From: Maniola hyperantus
Taxonomy: Eukaryota; Arthropoda; Insecta; Lepidoptera; Nymphalidae
DNA length: 64,000 nucleotides
NCBI RefSeq assembly: GCF_902806685.2
Contig: NC_048553.1
Coordinates: 13,621,440 to 13,685,439, forward strand
Direction of reading: 5' to 3'
How positions within the stretch are numbered: the stretch's first letter is position 1; each line of letters opens with the position of its first letter. Positions 11,074 through 21,900 of the stretch are shown here, in pieces. The position numbers and the translations under genes were made by a program. Below the pieces are notes generated by a model, which was given only the letters and a program-made list of their open reading frames with translations, had not been told where the DNA came from and searched no databases.

Positions 11074-11475
11074 CTCGACCCCGGTAATACTTGTTACCTC
11101 CCTGCCGAAGCAGGGAGATGAGTGCCTACTGTATGTAGCCCTACACTTGACCCCGTCCTTGGGTGACGGGGGTGTGAAAATGCCCTACGTTAGGCTGTTC
11201 ACAGCCTTCGTCTTATTCTAGTGTACTTACTGTTTAAAACCGGACTCCAGAACTTCACCAACTAGAAATAACACAAAGCTTAAACCTATACCCAACACCG
11301 AAGCACCGTCACTACGTCACACATTCGAATACGCTCTCCGAAACCGCTCGGATCGAACACCACTGCACACAAACGGAGGCTAATACGTCGAACGCGCGCC
11401 GTACTGATCGTATCGTGCGATAAGATCTGCGTCTGGAAGCGACGTCTGCACGCGTTGGACGTTTCTACCGGAATC
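11074..11475 (-). promoter_or_regulatory. 5' UTR and probable internal promoter of Jockey-type LINE
   Basis: About 400 nt lie between the 5' boundary and ORF1 and carry no long frame. Jockey-family elements are transcribed from promoters inside this region, so a full-length 5' UTR implies the promoter was copied. The exact start is inferred from the target duplication. Confidence 0.5.
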
Positions 11476-11486
11476 TTTTATTGTTG
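11476..11486. repeat. Target-site duplication, right
   Basis: The sequence ttttattgttg equals 6386-6396. Confidence 0.7.
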
Positions 11487-11689
11487 CTATAAAAATCTTT
11501 AAGTAATTATGTTTATGATAGTACGACTTGTCTACAAGAATGTTTGTACCTTATTTTGGTATTACAGAATATAGGCACATATGTACTACGACAATCATGC
11601 CTTGAGCAATAATGAGATCTCTACATACGTTGGAGCGTGCTTGCCTCCAACATGAAAGTCTAGAGGGCGTCCAGTCAACTGATAGCTAT

Positions 11690-11775
11690 ACCTACACCGT
11701 CAAGTTTATCGCTTCAAGTGCGCTGCAAACTTGACCAGTAAACTTGGCCGTATATGAGCAGCGTTAAATAACAGT
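11690..11775 (+). repeat. Half of MITE family M3
   Basis: The words cgcttcaagtgcgctgcaaacttgac and gtaaacttggccgtat match the right half of the palindromic element at 33738-33895. A smaller piece lies at 14040-14066. Confidence 0.5.
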
Positions 11776-11862
11776 GCTGCCACGTAGCGGCGTAACGTAG
11801 AACAGTTCTACCTCATAGGTATTGTGCGACATCATGCATAAAGTGAGTGGCGTTTAGCTACC

Positions 11863-12118
11863 TAGTGATAGTCTAGTATTTAAGACGTCGATCTCCCCAT
11901 TCGAGGGGTCGGGGGTTCGATCCCGACCCCCACATCTAACTTTTTGGACTTATCTGTGATTAAATATCACTTGCTCACTTGCAAACATCGTGAGGAAACC
12001 TGCATGCCTGAGAGTTCTCCATAATGTTCTCAAAGGCGTGTGAGGTCTATGTGATGCCTGTAAATCCGTAGTTGGCCACCGTGGTAGACTTAAAGCTATG
12101 GCCTAAACCGTTCTCTAT
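11863..12118 (+). mobile_element. tRNA-derived SINE, family S1
   Basis: A Pol III A-box-like region (tagtctagtatttaagacg) and a B box (gggttcgatcccga) are followed by the S1 body: aaatatcacttgc, aacatcgtgaggaaacctgc, atgcctgagagttctccata and a 3' end with ccgtggtagact. This is the most abundant SINE in the window. Confidence 0.8.
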
Positions 12119-12289
12119 CTGAAATTCGATTATTTTTAACAGATCATACCTATCAAAGCATATTATAAAGACACAGCTGATAATGACCCTTTCATTCGAT
12201 AATCTGTGGAAAGACATCCAAAATAATTTCTGACTTTCTTAAGCTTCGTCAAAGAACTACAGATGGCAGCACAGTTCACGACATACAGT

Positions 12290-12455
12290 TAGGGAGCTTC
12301 TAACAAAACATCAAGGTTTCTGCGTCACTGGCAGGCGTCAAATGTTAGCGTTTTTGACGCAAGTAGCGCTAAAGTAGCCCTATTTTACTCAGATTTTACG
12401 TCACCATAGCCTAATATTTTGATATATCGTTGATTCAGGATCAAACCGTGAGTTC
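12290..12455. repeat. Unclassified dispersed repeat, copy 1
   Basis: It shares ggcaggcgtcaaatgtt, tttacgtcaccat and gattcaggatcaaacc in the same order with 48215-48330. The family is unknown and non-coding. Confidence 0.45.
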
Positions 12456-12508
12456 CCTCACTCTAGTTCACTCTGTAGGTAGGTAGATAGGTAGGTACGC
12501 AGTAAGGT

Positions 12509-13030
12509 AGGTATCTGTCCCAACTTCGACATAATCTGATGCAACGTGCAACAGACAGAGTCGTGTCCGATAACAGACAAGCATGCATGCGAGCGCGGTC
12601 GGGGAACCGTGCAGCATGGCCTGCCGACTTATCTGATGGACAAATAATATGTACCTACTACTTTACTTATTGCCAGTTAGGAATGGTCCGCACCAAATAA
12701 AAAGTCTGGAGCACACTAGCCTATGCGCCGCGCCGCACCCCAAGTTCGCCATCTGCATTAGTGTGAGTGCTATATCCGTACACAGTGCACGAGCACGTGG
12801 AATAATACCTGTGCGAGCTCGCATATTGCATCGTAGGTCAGACGCGACTATTTACCTGCCGGGAACTATAGTATCTGTCCCAACGTCGATATAACGTGCA
12901 ACAGACAGAGTCGAGTCCGATAACAGACATGGCATGCATGATCACAGGTCGGGGAACCGTGCAGCATTGCCTGCCGACTTATCTGATGCCTAACAAATAC
13001 AATATCTTCTACTTTACTTATCACTAAAAA
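12509..13030. repeat. Diverged local direct duplication
   Basis: The segments about 12509-12670 and 12868-13030 share gtatctgtcccaac, aacagacagagtcg, gtccgataacagaca and gcctgccgacttatctgatg in order. The two copies are about 360 bp apart, with a CG-richer unique segment between them. No reading frame is conserved between the copies. Confidence 0.65.
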
Positions 13031-13234
13031 GTTGTGTTTGATTTAGATATGACATGACAACCTTATGTGTGTGTGTGCCAAACTGCCGATGCCCCATGTC
13101 GACAGTAAAGTAGAGATAACTATACTATGTCTACTAAGTGCCTTCTTAATACCTATTTTTTGCCGTCTGCGGCCGTCACCTTTTATACTTACTTACCAAT
13201 ATCAGTGTGTATAATCATCATTTCAACGCATTGC

Positions 13235-13510
13235 CGCGGCCCAGTACCTACAGAGCACAGGTCTGCTCTCAAAATGAGAAGAGTTTAGAACATAGTCCAC
13301 CACGCTGGCCAAGTGCAGATTGATAGACTTCGCACGCCTTTGAGAACATTATGGAGAAATCTCGGATGCCTGCAAGTTTTCTCTCTCAATTTAGGTTTTA
13401 GTTGTTTAAAATGCGCATACCTTCCGAAAAGTTCGACATACGTGCCCAGGATCGAACGCCAGACCCTTCTGACTAGGAGGCCGACGTCTCAACCAATAGG
13501 CTGTCAAGTA
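13235..13510 (-). mobile_element. SINE, family S1
   Basis: A minus-strand copy. The left part holds the 3' body (ccaccacgctggccaagtgc, cctttgagaacattatgg). The right part holds the tRNA head with B-box complement aggatcgaacgc and the A-box region near 13495. Confidence 0.75.
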
Positions 13511-13665
13511 TCACCGCATTGATCAGGCGTTATCTGTCAAAGCCCTAAGAAGGCCATTGTAACAGCACGGGCGCTCGCAGCGGCATTTATCTAGAGCTGT
13601 ATGCCTGAGATAGTCGGCTAGATACGCGCAGGCGCATCCGTCTCTTACAAAAAGCAGCCGCGCTT

Positions 13666-13700
13666 CCGCCCCCCCCCCCCTCCCCCTCCCCCTCCCCCTC
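13666..13700. repeat. C-rich CCCCCT simple repeat
   Basis: A C run followed by repeated ccccct. The G-rich minus strand could form a G-quadruplex; that is inference only. Confidence 0.7.
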
Positions 13701-13859
13701 TCCACCCGCGCGCCGCACACCGCCCTACATCCTGCATCCGCGGCCAACTGCTATCGTTTAGAAGACTGTTTTTGCTCACGCTGAAATAATGTCATCAACA
13801 TCATAGGCGTATGGGAAGACGACAGACTAATGGCAGACTCTAGTCCGCTCCACGGTAAA

Positions 13860-14036
13860 CTTTTTTTAGAATATAATATTTAGCCATGTAAATGACTAAT
13901 AATGCCCTTTTCCTCTCTAACTAAACGTCCAGCTTGTGCTACGAGTAGGTACGACAATAGTGCAACGGGCGGGGTTTGAACCGCCGACATTTCGGTTTTC
14001 AGTCCACTCCTTTACCCGTTGAGCTATTGAGGCTCT
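13860..14036 (-). mobile_element. tRNA-Phe-like SINE, family S3
   Basis: The minus-strand head reads AATAGCTCAACGGGTAAAGG (A box) and GGCGGTTCAAACCCC (B box), with an anticodon-loop-like CTGAAAA, which most resembles tRNA-Phe. The body carries cctactcgtagcacaagc and ends in a run of A. Other copies are at 26752-26936, 35510-35688 and 60187-60362. Confidence 0.75.
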
Positions 14037-14388
14037 CAGCAAACTTGATCGTTTATCGCCAGCGTAACTCTCCAGCCTTCTATACTTCCCTGGGTCGCTG
14101 GGTCCCTGGGTCCCTGCCCTTAATCGCACAAGACAAATTGCGCTTATCACTCCCACTTACAGCCCTCACATTGGGCGAGGCGGCTCGACTGTGTACCCAA
14201 GGCAAAGGAAAACAAACCATGGCGTAAGAACACAAAGTTGAGTTTCCAGCAGCAGTCGCTAAAGTAAATTCCTCATGTTGTTGTCCGATCAAACTCTACT
14301 TCGAATTACTAAAGCGTAACTATATGAACCATTGATATTATTTATACAAAAATACAAAGAAATACCGTTCCTTAGACATATTAATATA

Positions 14389-14690
14389 AGCTGTGATAGG
14401 CTAGTGGTTAGGACGTCCGCCTTCTAATCGGAGGTCGGGGGTTCTATCCCGGGCACGCACCTCTAACTTTTCGGAGTTATGTGCGTTTTAAGTAATTAAA
14501 TATCACTTGCCTTAACGGTGAAGGAAAACATCGTGAGGAAACCTGGATGCCGGAGAGTTCTACATAATGCTCTCAAAGGTGTGTGAAGTCTACCAATCCG
14601 CACATGGCCAGCGTGGTAGACTGCCAAACCCTTCTCACTCTAAGAGGAGACTCGTGCTTTGTAGTGAGCCAGCGTGGGTTGGTCATGATG
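14389..14690 (+). mobile_element. SINE, family S1, near full length
   Basis: A box aggctagtggttagg, B box gggttctatcccgg and the complete body to gtgagccagcgtgggttg and catgatga. It is one of the best copies for defining the family. Confidence 0.85.
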
Positions 14691-14908
14691 AGACATGTAT
14701 AACTTTTATTCCTAATTCTATCACTGATGCTTACAAAAAGTAGGGAAATCAAAATATCTGTTTAAATGAGCCATCATATGAATGAACATCTTTCGGTGTC
14801 TGTGTTTTTTGTTTCAAAACTTTAAAAATAAAACATTAACATTAAAATAACATAGGTACATAAGGGCAACATAATTATCTCTTTAAGAGATTTCTAACAA
14901 AAGCCAAA

Positions 14909-15125
14909 TCCATACTAATATTATAAATGCGAAAGTGTGTCTGTCTGTCTGTCTGTCTGTCTGCTAGCTTTTCATGGTTCAACAGATTTTGACGAAATTT
15001 GGTACAGAGATAGCTTGCATCCGGGGGAAGGACATAGGCTACTTTTTATCCCGAAAAATTGAAGAGTTCCCACAGGATTTTTAAAAACCTAAATTCACGC
15101 GGACGAAGTCGCGGGCATCATCTAG
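14909..15125 (+). mobile_element. Non-autonomous Helitron, family H1, complete
   Basis: The copy starts TCCATACTAATATTATAAAT after an A and contains a CTGT repeat. It ends GCGGACGAAGTCGCGGG, then catcatCTAG, followed by T. The A^T insertion site, 5' TC, 3' hairpin and CTAG are all present, which defines a complete Helitron end pair. No coding capacity. Confidence 0.88.
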
Positions 15126-16194
15126 TCTGAAATAAAAGTTTTTTCATGTTGTTCGCTGTACACCAAGTGTGTATCTTAGGTTCAGTATACCTATCGATCA
15201 GCAATACGAGCAGAAATTGCTTTGCGCTGGATCCGTCTCCGAGGAGTTGCGAAGTCTCAAAGAAATGAAAACATAATTAAGTTGCTTCGATAAGTCTCGG
15301 AGCGGACTGACGAGGAAATGTCGTTTTCTCACATTACTATGTGGTAAAGCTTCCACAGATGTACCAACTGGACTGCCGTCGACAGTCGACATGTACCCAA
15401 CGAGGTTGTAAAGTGAAAAACTGATAGTATCCAACAATTACATTAACAATGTACTATATTATTTTGGCAATAATTTCATTTCGTTAACAATTTTTGATTT
15501 TCCATAAAATAAAAATAAAAATCTTTTTTATTCGAATAAACTTTTACAAGTAAGATAGTCGGAAGTCTATCTATCATAGTCCGAAGTGGCCATCATGCTT
15601 TGAATTTAAATCTATCAAAATCCGATGCGCTTCTATGTAGTTCTATAGGTCACAGATTTTGCGGGAAAAAAACGTACGGAAATGCACCGTGGTGTGCGCT
15701 AGTTCTAATTCTTTATCTCAGACCCGCATTGCGGAGGACCCTCGATTCTCACCTTTTGTACTCACCCCTATCATAGAAACCATTGCCATTTCCATAGGAA
15801 AACTTAAACTAGGTACCTTATATACCTATAACCTACTCAGGTCTGCAATGCCTTGATTGGAAAGAGGGGGCTTCGGTATCTGTGTAAAGCCATGCCTAAG
15901 TATCAAAGGCAAAGGAAACGGTCTCAGGAATGTGAAGGCAATTTCTCGGAAGATCGCTTTGATCTAGAACCAGCATCAGATTGCCGTTTTATCTTGAAAT
16001 GATATTAAAACATTTTGATTGCTACGAAATGTGTTGAATTCAATAAATTCTCTGGGACTTGAAACGTATAAACTCGTTGAGGTTTTAAACAATTATTTTG
16101 AATTATTTTTTTGCCAAATGTGAGTAACAATTCATGGATGGTCTCTTTCACATTTTGCCATTTATGTATGGCGTGCAAAATATGTCGTTAAATT
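15126..16194. other. Intergenic, mostly unassigned
   Basis: A LINE-like 3' end may lie at about 15505-15600 on the minus strand (tttattcgaataaacttttac beside an A-rich tandem). The rest shows no gene or recognised repeat. Confidence 0.35.
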
Positions 16195-16241
16195 ACTAAA
16201 GAGTTAGTTTTCCATAATGTTCTGTTCAATATGGTATATGA

Positions 16242-16298
16242 AGTCTAGGCCACCGTGGTGGACTTCCACCGTGGAAGTCCACCACGGTGGCCTAGACT
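16242..16298. repeat. 57-nt near-perfect palindrome
   Basis: Two 28-nt arms around one central base are exact reverse complements (agtctaggccaccgtggtgg ... ccaccacggtggcctagact). The flanking words ataatgttct and the arm itself match the 3' body of SINE S1, so this looks like an inverted duplication of a SINE piece. A second small inverted pair (ttatagttaac / gtaactataa) follows at about 16300-16335. Confidence 0.85.
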
Positions 16299-16503
16299 AT
16301 TATTATAGTTAACTTCCACTGTAGGTAACTATAATAACATATTTACAAGTACATTCTAAAAAAATATAATGCAGAGTTCGTTGAAGGCAGTGAATTGTAA
16401 GAACTTAATACATAAACATTTTAGTTTTCTTCGAACTTTGTTTGAAACTAAACTAACATCGTGTTTTCAAGAAATCAGTGCTAGGTTATGTGTGGAACTT
16501 ATT

Positions 16504-16945
16504 AAAAAACCGGCCAAGTGCGAGTCAGACTCGCGCACCGAGGGTTCCGTACTGGAGTCGTATTTTTTCGACTTTTTGCACGATAAATCAAAAACTATTA
16601 TGCATAAAAATAAATAAAAATCTGTTTTAGAATGCACAAGTGAAGCCCTTTCATATGATACCCCACTTGATACAGTTATCTTACTTCGAAAGTTGAAAAT
16701 AGCAATATTTGTTCTTGACCACAATTTAATTTTTTTTGAGTGATGTAACCACAAATTCACGGTTTGCAGATTTTGCCCCGAATGCCTGCTATGAAACCTA
16801 CCTACCTGCCAAATTTCATGATTCTAGGTCAACGGGAAGTACCCTGTAGGTTTCTTGACAGACCGACAGACAGACAGACAGAGAGACAACAAAGTGATCC
16901 TATAAGGGTTCCGTTTTTCCTTTTGAGGTACGGATCCCTAAAAAT
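16504..16945 (+). mobile_element. Dispersed repeat, family R1, full copy
   Basis: The copy begins aaaaaccggccaagtgcgag and ends ttttgaggtacggatcccta. It contains tcgcgcaccgagggttccgt, gataccccacttgata and a GACA-type repeat. Minus-strand copies are at 28805-29277 and 49393-49816, and a folded pair at 58142-58376. I recall this as a very common lepidopteran repeat but cannot give its class. It has no coding capacity. Confidence 0.75.
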
Positions 16946-17164
16946 ATGAGACAATCGTATTTACTTAAGTTGATTGGGGATTGTGACGTTGACGTGACGC
17001 ATGCTTGCCGGAGACACGCTGGCTGCTAGAGCTGGGAAGTGCTAAAGTGGAGACCAGCAAGACGGACCGACGATATGAAGAGGATGGTGGGAAGTAGCTT
17101 GATGAGGACCTGGTCTGGTGGCGCTCGTAGGCTGAAATGATGTTTCGTATTCAAGGCAGGTATT

Positions 17165-17168
17165 ATTC
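17165..17168. repeat. LTR element target duplication, left
   Basis: ATTC, repeated at 24409-24412. A 4-bp duplication is typical of many Ty3/gypsy integrases. Confidence 0.85.
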
Positions 17169-17831
17169 TGTAACGTAGTGGAAGGCGCCTGGGCCTCAGC
17201 GCGTCTTCACTACCTACATTAAAATAGGGTTCGAACCTATATTCGAGGTTTTCCCTACTTTGTGGGGAGATTAGAAATTAAACATTGGTAACACGGACAA
17301 TAACTATGTTTTATTCCCTTAACAACTAACGTACATATTCTATCCTTATCTGCTACCGCACCGGCTCTGAGGGAGCCGGGGAGATTTTCCCCTGGCAGCG
17401 GGCAACACTGCCAGGTTTGATGCGCGAGCTGTCAGCCGCCGTCGGCTGCTTACGCGGTACGCGGGGAGTGCGCGGAAGGCACCTACGAGGGGACGAGGGG
17501 GAGTGGCGGACGGTGATGCTACGCAAGCCTGGCTTCTGAAGCCGAGGTATGACTAGCACCCCCAGTGCCCACGAGAACTGTCTGGTATCGACCCACGATT
17601 AAGATCAGGCCGAGCGCCCCAGACAGTCACGAGTGGACTGCCTGTCCGTGGACGGGCTCAGCTATTTATAGCCGGCTGCAGGCAGGCAAGCCGGCGCGGT
17701 GACGGTGGTGTGCTAGGCACGCGCGGGGCGTACGCGCGGCGCGGGTAGCGGGGCAGTGAAGCTTCTCGAAGTTTCTCGCAGCGATGACGCGCGGCCCGTC
17801 CCGTTGGCCGCCTCGTTACGTCATCGTTGCA
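17169..17831 (-). repeat. 3' LTR (663 bp)
   Basis: On the sense strand it begins TGCAACGATG and ends ACGTTACA (TG...CA ends). A TATAAATA box lies at 17663-17670 and an AATAAA signal at 17310-17315, so R begins roughly at 17640 by the usual TATA spacing. It appears identical to 23746-24408 at an offset of 6577. Confidence 0.95.
17577..17627 (-). other. Structured RNA hairpin in LTR (3' copy)
   Basis: The sense strand folds as an outer 9-bp stem (ACUGUCUGG / CCAGACAGU), an inner stem UCGGCC / GGUCGA with one G-U pair, and an apical GAU-CUUA-AUC. It begins about 36 nt past the end of the TATA box, so it would lie within roughly the first 10-60 nt of the transcript. Related copies are at 23372-23421 and 23469-23517, and in the 5' LTR at 24154-24204. 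Confidence 0.7.
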
Positions 17832-17845
17832 TCCCCCGTCCACCT
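17832..17845 (-). other. Polypurine tract
   Basis: The sense-strand AGGTGGACGGGGGA directly precedes the 3' LTR, where the plus-strand DNA primer is expected. One T and one C interrupt it. Confidence 0.65.
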
Positions 17846-17988
17846 CTGGAGATTTTTACCTGTAAAAATCACTTGGTTATCTCTCTGTTTGTAATCCGTT
17901 TTTACCCTATCCCCGTATCCTATTGTTTCCTTTTTGGTCTGTTTTCGTTGTTCCCCCTTTCTTTAGTTATTTTTGTTACCTTACCAAT

Positions 17989-18345
17989 TTAGTTTTCCTT
18001 TGTACTGCGGGAGGCGGACCAGGCCCCTCCAGTGGTTCCCCATGCGTTTCCGCCCTCGGCGCCTCTTTTTACGTTTTTTTTTTTTTTTTTGCTTGCCTCG
18101 GCGTCCTCCACCTCGGCGACGAACGCCTGGTACTCTCCATTTTCTGTGTGGTAGTCTATCTCCAGGCAGTCGCCGCGGTCGGATGGTCCCGGTGCGGGGC
18201 TGTCTCCGCCTCGCCTTTCTGTACCCCGTGGGTATAACCGGATGATTTGGGAGCCGGGTCCCTCCACCTTCACCCCTGGGTTATATCCCACTTTTTTCCC
18301 TTTCCAGGTCCCGATTACTATTTCGTTCCTCAGTATTTGCGCCAT
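17989..18345 (-). CDS. Small extra ORF between pol and 3' LTR, unknown function
   Basis: This 118-residue frame starts MAQILRNEIV at 18345 and stops before the LTR. It has a GTWKGKK segment near 12-18, an acidic stretch near 58-84, then a lysine run near 85-90 encoded by a long A tract, and a glycine-rich end. No signal peptide, membrane segment or known domain is visible, so it is not an envelope gene. It is GC-rich compared with the AT-rich 560 nt separating it from pol. It could be an accessory gene or a chance frame. The tract length makes the downstream frame prone to slippage. Confidence 0.4.
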   Translation of the reverse strand: MAQILRNEIVIGTWKGKKVGYNPGVKVEGPGSQIIRLYPRGTERRGGDSPAPGPSDRGDCLEIDYHTENGEYQAFVAEVEDAEASKKKKKNVKRGAEGGNAWGTTGGAWSASRSTKEN

Positions 18346-18669
18346 GATTCACGGCTCCGACACGAACACGGATGACCACGTATGCGTGACTGATAATTCG
18401 TTTCACTTTTCTTGTTACCTCCTTTCCTCGTGGGTAGGTCCCAAAAAAATAAAATTCTGTTTGACGCTTCTATGTGGTTCTAGAATTTTCCTTACCAGAT
18501 TGTGGTTCCTTATTTATTTTTAATTTTTTTTTCTTGTGGGTAGGTTAAGAAAAAAATATTTATTTTATGTGACGTAACCAAATGTAACGTTTCTCTTTCC
18601 TCTGTATGCCGTCCTAGATTTTCTACTACTAGATATTAACCCTTTTTTTTTTTTTTTTTTTGTGTATTT

Positions 18670-18890
18670 GCCATCGACTCATTACCCCTAGAAGTTGTAT
18701 TATTCATAATGCCATAGATCTAATACTTCTAGATTGTGTTTTTGCTTGTATGATGCCGTGGATATACTACCGATAGAAGCGGTATTATTTATGGTGCCAT
18801 GGATATGTTACGACTAGATTGCGTTTTCGCGTCTAATGTTGTGCCATGGATATATTACCGACAGAAGTTGCGTTATTTATTGTGCCCTGG
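18670..18890. repeat. Alternating 41/44-47-bp tandem repeat inside LTR element
   Basis: Units starting gccat-ggat-like begin at 18670, 18711, 18755, 18796, 18843 and 18884 (spacings 41, 44, 41, 47, 41). Units of type A carry ttaccgatagaagttg-like cores; type B carry cttctagattgtgttttt-like cores. The array sits just past the pol stop (18911) on the sense strand. Confidence 0.65.
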
Positions 18891-18910
18891 TAATTTTTTT
18901 TTTTTCGTTG

Positions 18911-21900
18911 TTACATGTAGTACTTCTTTAAGTCTTTGACGTGTGCCGTACATATTTTGTTTCCTTCTAGTGCTTTAATTAGAAATATTACTGGTGATTT
19001 TTGCTGTACTACTTTATATGGGCCTGCGAATTTCGGGGCTAGTTTCGCGCAGAATTGTTTGCTGGCGTTTGATAACGGGAATTCCCTCTTAAGCACGAGT
19101 TCTCCTACACTCGGTTTCCAGTTTTGCCTGTTTCTGTCGTAATAATATTTTTGCTGAACGGAAGCTCGGTTTTGATTATTTTTGACTATTTCATGGATTT
19201 CTGCTAAATTTTCCTTTTCTTTTAGTGCTGGTGTTGGTAATTCGTTCTCGTCATGGATATTTCTCAGTTCCCTTCCAAACAGTAAGAACGCTGGTGTGTA
19301 TTTTGTTGCCTCTTGTACTGATGTATTCAGTGCGAAATTGAATTCAGTCAAGTGTTCGTCCCATTTTTTATGGTTTTTCTCTATATACGCAGCTATCATT
19401 GTCTCTAGTGTTTTGTTTACTCGTTCTGTTGGGTTGCATTGAGGTGTGTATGGTGCCGTTAGTCTCTGTTCTATGCCGTATTTCGCTAGTGTCTCTTTAA
19501 AGTGTTTGCTTGTAAATATTTTCGCGTTGTCACTCAACAGTGTTTTGATTCCGCCGTGTCTCATGAGGATGCATTCTTTTAGTGCATTTGCAACTGTTTT
19601 CGATGTTGCGGTCCGTAATGGTTTTATTTCCGACCATTTTGTGAATTTATCATGGAAGACTATTATCCACTGGAATCCTTTGGTGGATCTGGGCAGTGGT
19701 CCTATGAGGTCAGTCGTTACTACTTCCCAGGGTTCTCCTGCGTTCTTGATGTGCATTAGTCCTGGTTTTTTTTCCTGTGAGGTTTTATGTTTTTGACAGA
19801 TCTGGCATTTGTTTATGTATGTGGCTACGTCTCTGAACGATCCTGGCCAGTAGTATCGTTGTGCTACCTTATTAAATGTCTTGTATATTCCTAGGTGTCC
19901 TGCATTTGGCTCATCGTGATTTTGTGCTAGGACTCTGTGTTTATCTGTGTTTTTTACGCATAGCTTCCATTCTGTCGCTGGGTCTAATTTTCCCCCATAT
20001 TTTGGGTTGCTTATTCTCCTGTAGAGTTTTCCTTCTTCAATCCGGTAGTCTTGGTCTGTTTCGGGATTGTTCTTTATTTTGCTGAATTTTTGTGTGTACC
20101 AGTCTCTGTCTTCGATCGTTGTTGCACAAACTGGGTTCCTTGACAGTTCGTCGGCTATTACGTTTTGTTTCCCTGGTCTGTACACTATATCAAAGTTATA
20201 CTGTTGTAGCTCCAATGCCCATCTTGCTAACCTGCCTGATGGATTTTTCAGGGTGTTTAACCACCTAAGAGCTTGGTGGTCTGTTATCACCGTGAAGTGG
20301 TATCCTTCTAGGAACGGTCTCATTTTCCTTATTCCCCATATAACTGCGAGGCATTCCTTTTCTGTAGTTGTGTATCTGGTTTCCGGTGGTTGTAATGTTC
20401 GGCTCGCGTACATTACTATCTTATGTTCTCCTTCGTTTTCTTGCATAAGTACTGCTCCCAGGCCTGTTTCGCTCGCGTCTGTCTGTAGTATGAATGGTTT
20501 GGAGAAGTCTGCTCGTGTCAGTATTGGGTCTTCCATTAATAAGGTTTTTATTCTCTCGAATTGTTTTTGCTGTTCTCTTCCCCAGTCGAACTTTGTGTCT
20601 TTCTTTAATAATTTTACCAACGGTGCTGTCACCTCTGCATATTTCGGTATGAACTTCCTATACCATGAAGTCATTCCGATGAATCGTCTGACGTCTTTGG
20701 TGTTACTAGGGGCTTTTAGTTCCTTAATTGCCTGGATTTTTCCCTCGTTCATTTTTAGTCCTTCTTTTGTAACTATGTGACCCAGATATTCTACTTGGTG
20801 TTTGCAGAACTCGCATTTTTCTTTATTAATTCTTAGGCCTGCTTCTCGAATTCTTCGGAATATTTCCTTTACATGTAATATGTGCTCTTCGAACGTCTTA
20901 CTACATACTATTATGTCGTCTAAGTACACATATGCGTTTGGTTCTAGTTCTGGGCCTATTACCCTGTCTAGTAGTCTTTGAAATGTTGCGCCGCTCGAGT
21001 GTAGTCCAAAAGGCATTACTTTGAATTGGAATAGTCCTTTTCCCGGGACTGTGAATGCTGTGAGTGGTTTGCTCGCGTCGTCTAGTTTGACGTTCCAATA
21101 CCCGTTCTTTAGGTCGAATTTGGAGAAGTATTTTCCCTTGTTCAATTTCTCAAGTGTATTATCTATCTGGGGTAGTGGGTACGCGTCTTTTTCCGTGATT
21201 TCGTTCAGTTTTCTGAAGTCTATACAAAATCGATATTCGCCGTTGTCTTTCTTTGCCATGACTATCGGTGAACTGTATGGACTGTCTGATCTTTCTATGA
21301 TTCCTTCTGCTAACATTTTGTTCACGTGTTCGTTTATTTTCTCTTGCATTTTCGGATTTCTCGGATAGTATTTTTGTTTAATGGGTTCTTTGTGTTTTAA
21401 TTTTATTTTATGTTTTATCCAGTTGTTTCCTTTTGGGCTTTTATCGGCCTTTTCAAATTCTTCTTGTAATACGTTTTGTAGTTCTTTGTATTGTTTTGTT
21501 GTTAGGTTCGTCTCTGTGTCGACCTTGGTTTCTGTTTTTTCTATGTTTGTTTGTTCGCATGTTGTCTCGGTCCAGTTTATTGCGAGTCCTAGTCTGGATA
21601 GGAGGTCCATGCCTATGATCATTACCGTCGTCGATGGTAGGTAGATTACTTGGTGTGTTATGGGCCGTCCTTTTATGTCTATTTCCACGTTTAGAGCTGC
21701 TTTTGTTTCTATTTTTGATCCGTCTGCCAATTTGATTGTGTTTGTTTTATTTATTGTTCCTTTTACCCTGTCTTTGATGGTGTCCATTATTTCTTTGTTG
21801 ATGTATGAGTTGGTTGAGCCCGTGTCTATCAATGCTCTGAAAGGTTTTCCGTATATTTTCACGTCTATGAATATTCTATTGTCCTTCTTGTCTTTGGTTT

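Larger units (their letters stand above)
6397..11475 (-). mobile_element. Full-length Jockey-type non-LTR retrotransposon
   Basis: A minus-strand LINE has a 5' UTR, ORF1 (gag-like), ORF2 (endonuclease plus reverse transcriptase) and a short 3' UTR ending in a CAA-rich tail. The word ttttattgttg occurs at 6386-6396 and 11476-11486 and is taken as an 11-bp target duplication. The left boundary is uncertain by a few bases because the tail is itself ttg-rich. Everything required is present, but ORF2 carries one frameshift, so this copy looks unable to move by itself. The whole element is far more GC-rich than its surroundings. Confidence 0.9.

Noticed and set aside
13976..14036. A possible real tRNA gene (A and B boxes present)
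   Set aside because: The arms do not close into a standard acceptor stem, and the same unit recurs with a SINE body and A tail at three other places.
17577..17627. Hammerhead ribozyme in the LTR (CUGAU seen)
   Set aside because: The CUGANGA and GAAA core boxes are not both present. Only the general stem-loop is supported.
17577..17627. tRNA-Lys mimic (shares CTTAATC and CGTGGGT words with tRNA-Lys)
   Set aside because: The matches are short, and the D arm and anticodon stem are missing. The stem-loop model explains the conservation better.
17832..18910. Envelope gene of an errantivirus between pol and 3' LTR
   Set aside because: The only sizeable frame has 118 residues, with no signal peptide, fusion segment or membrane anchor.
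20067..20780. 237-codon plus-strand frame opposite pol
   Set aside because: Antisense shadow of the pol reading frame with hydrophobic composition expected from complementing it.
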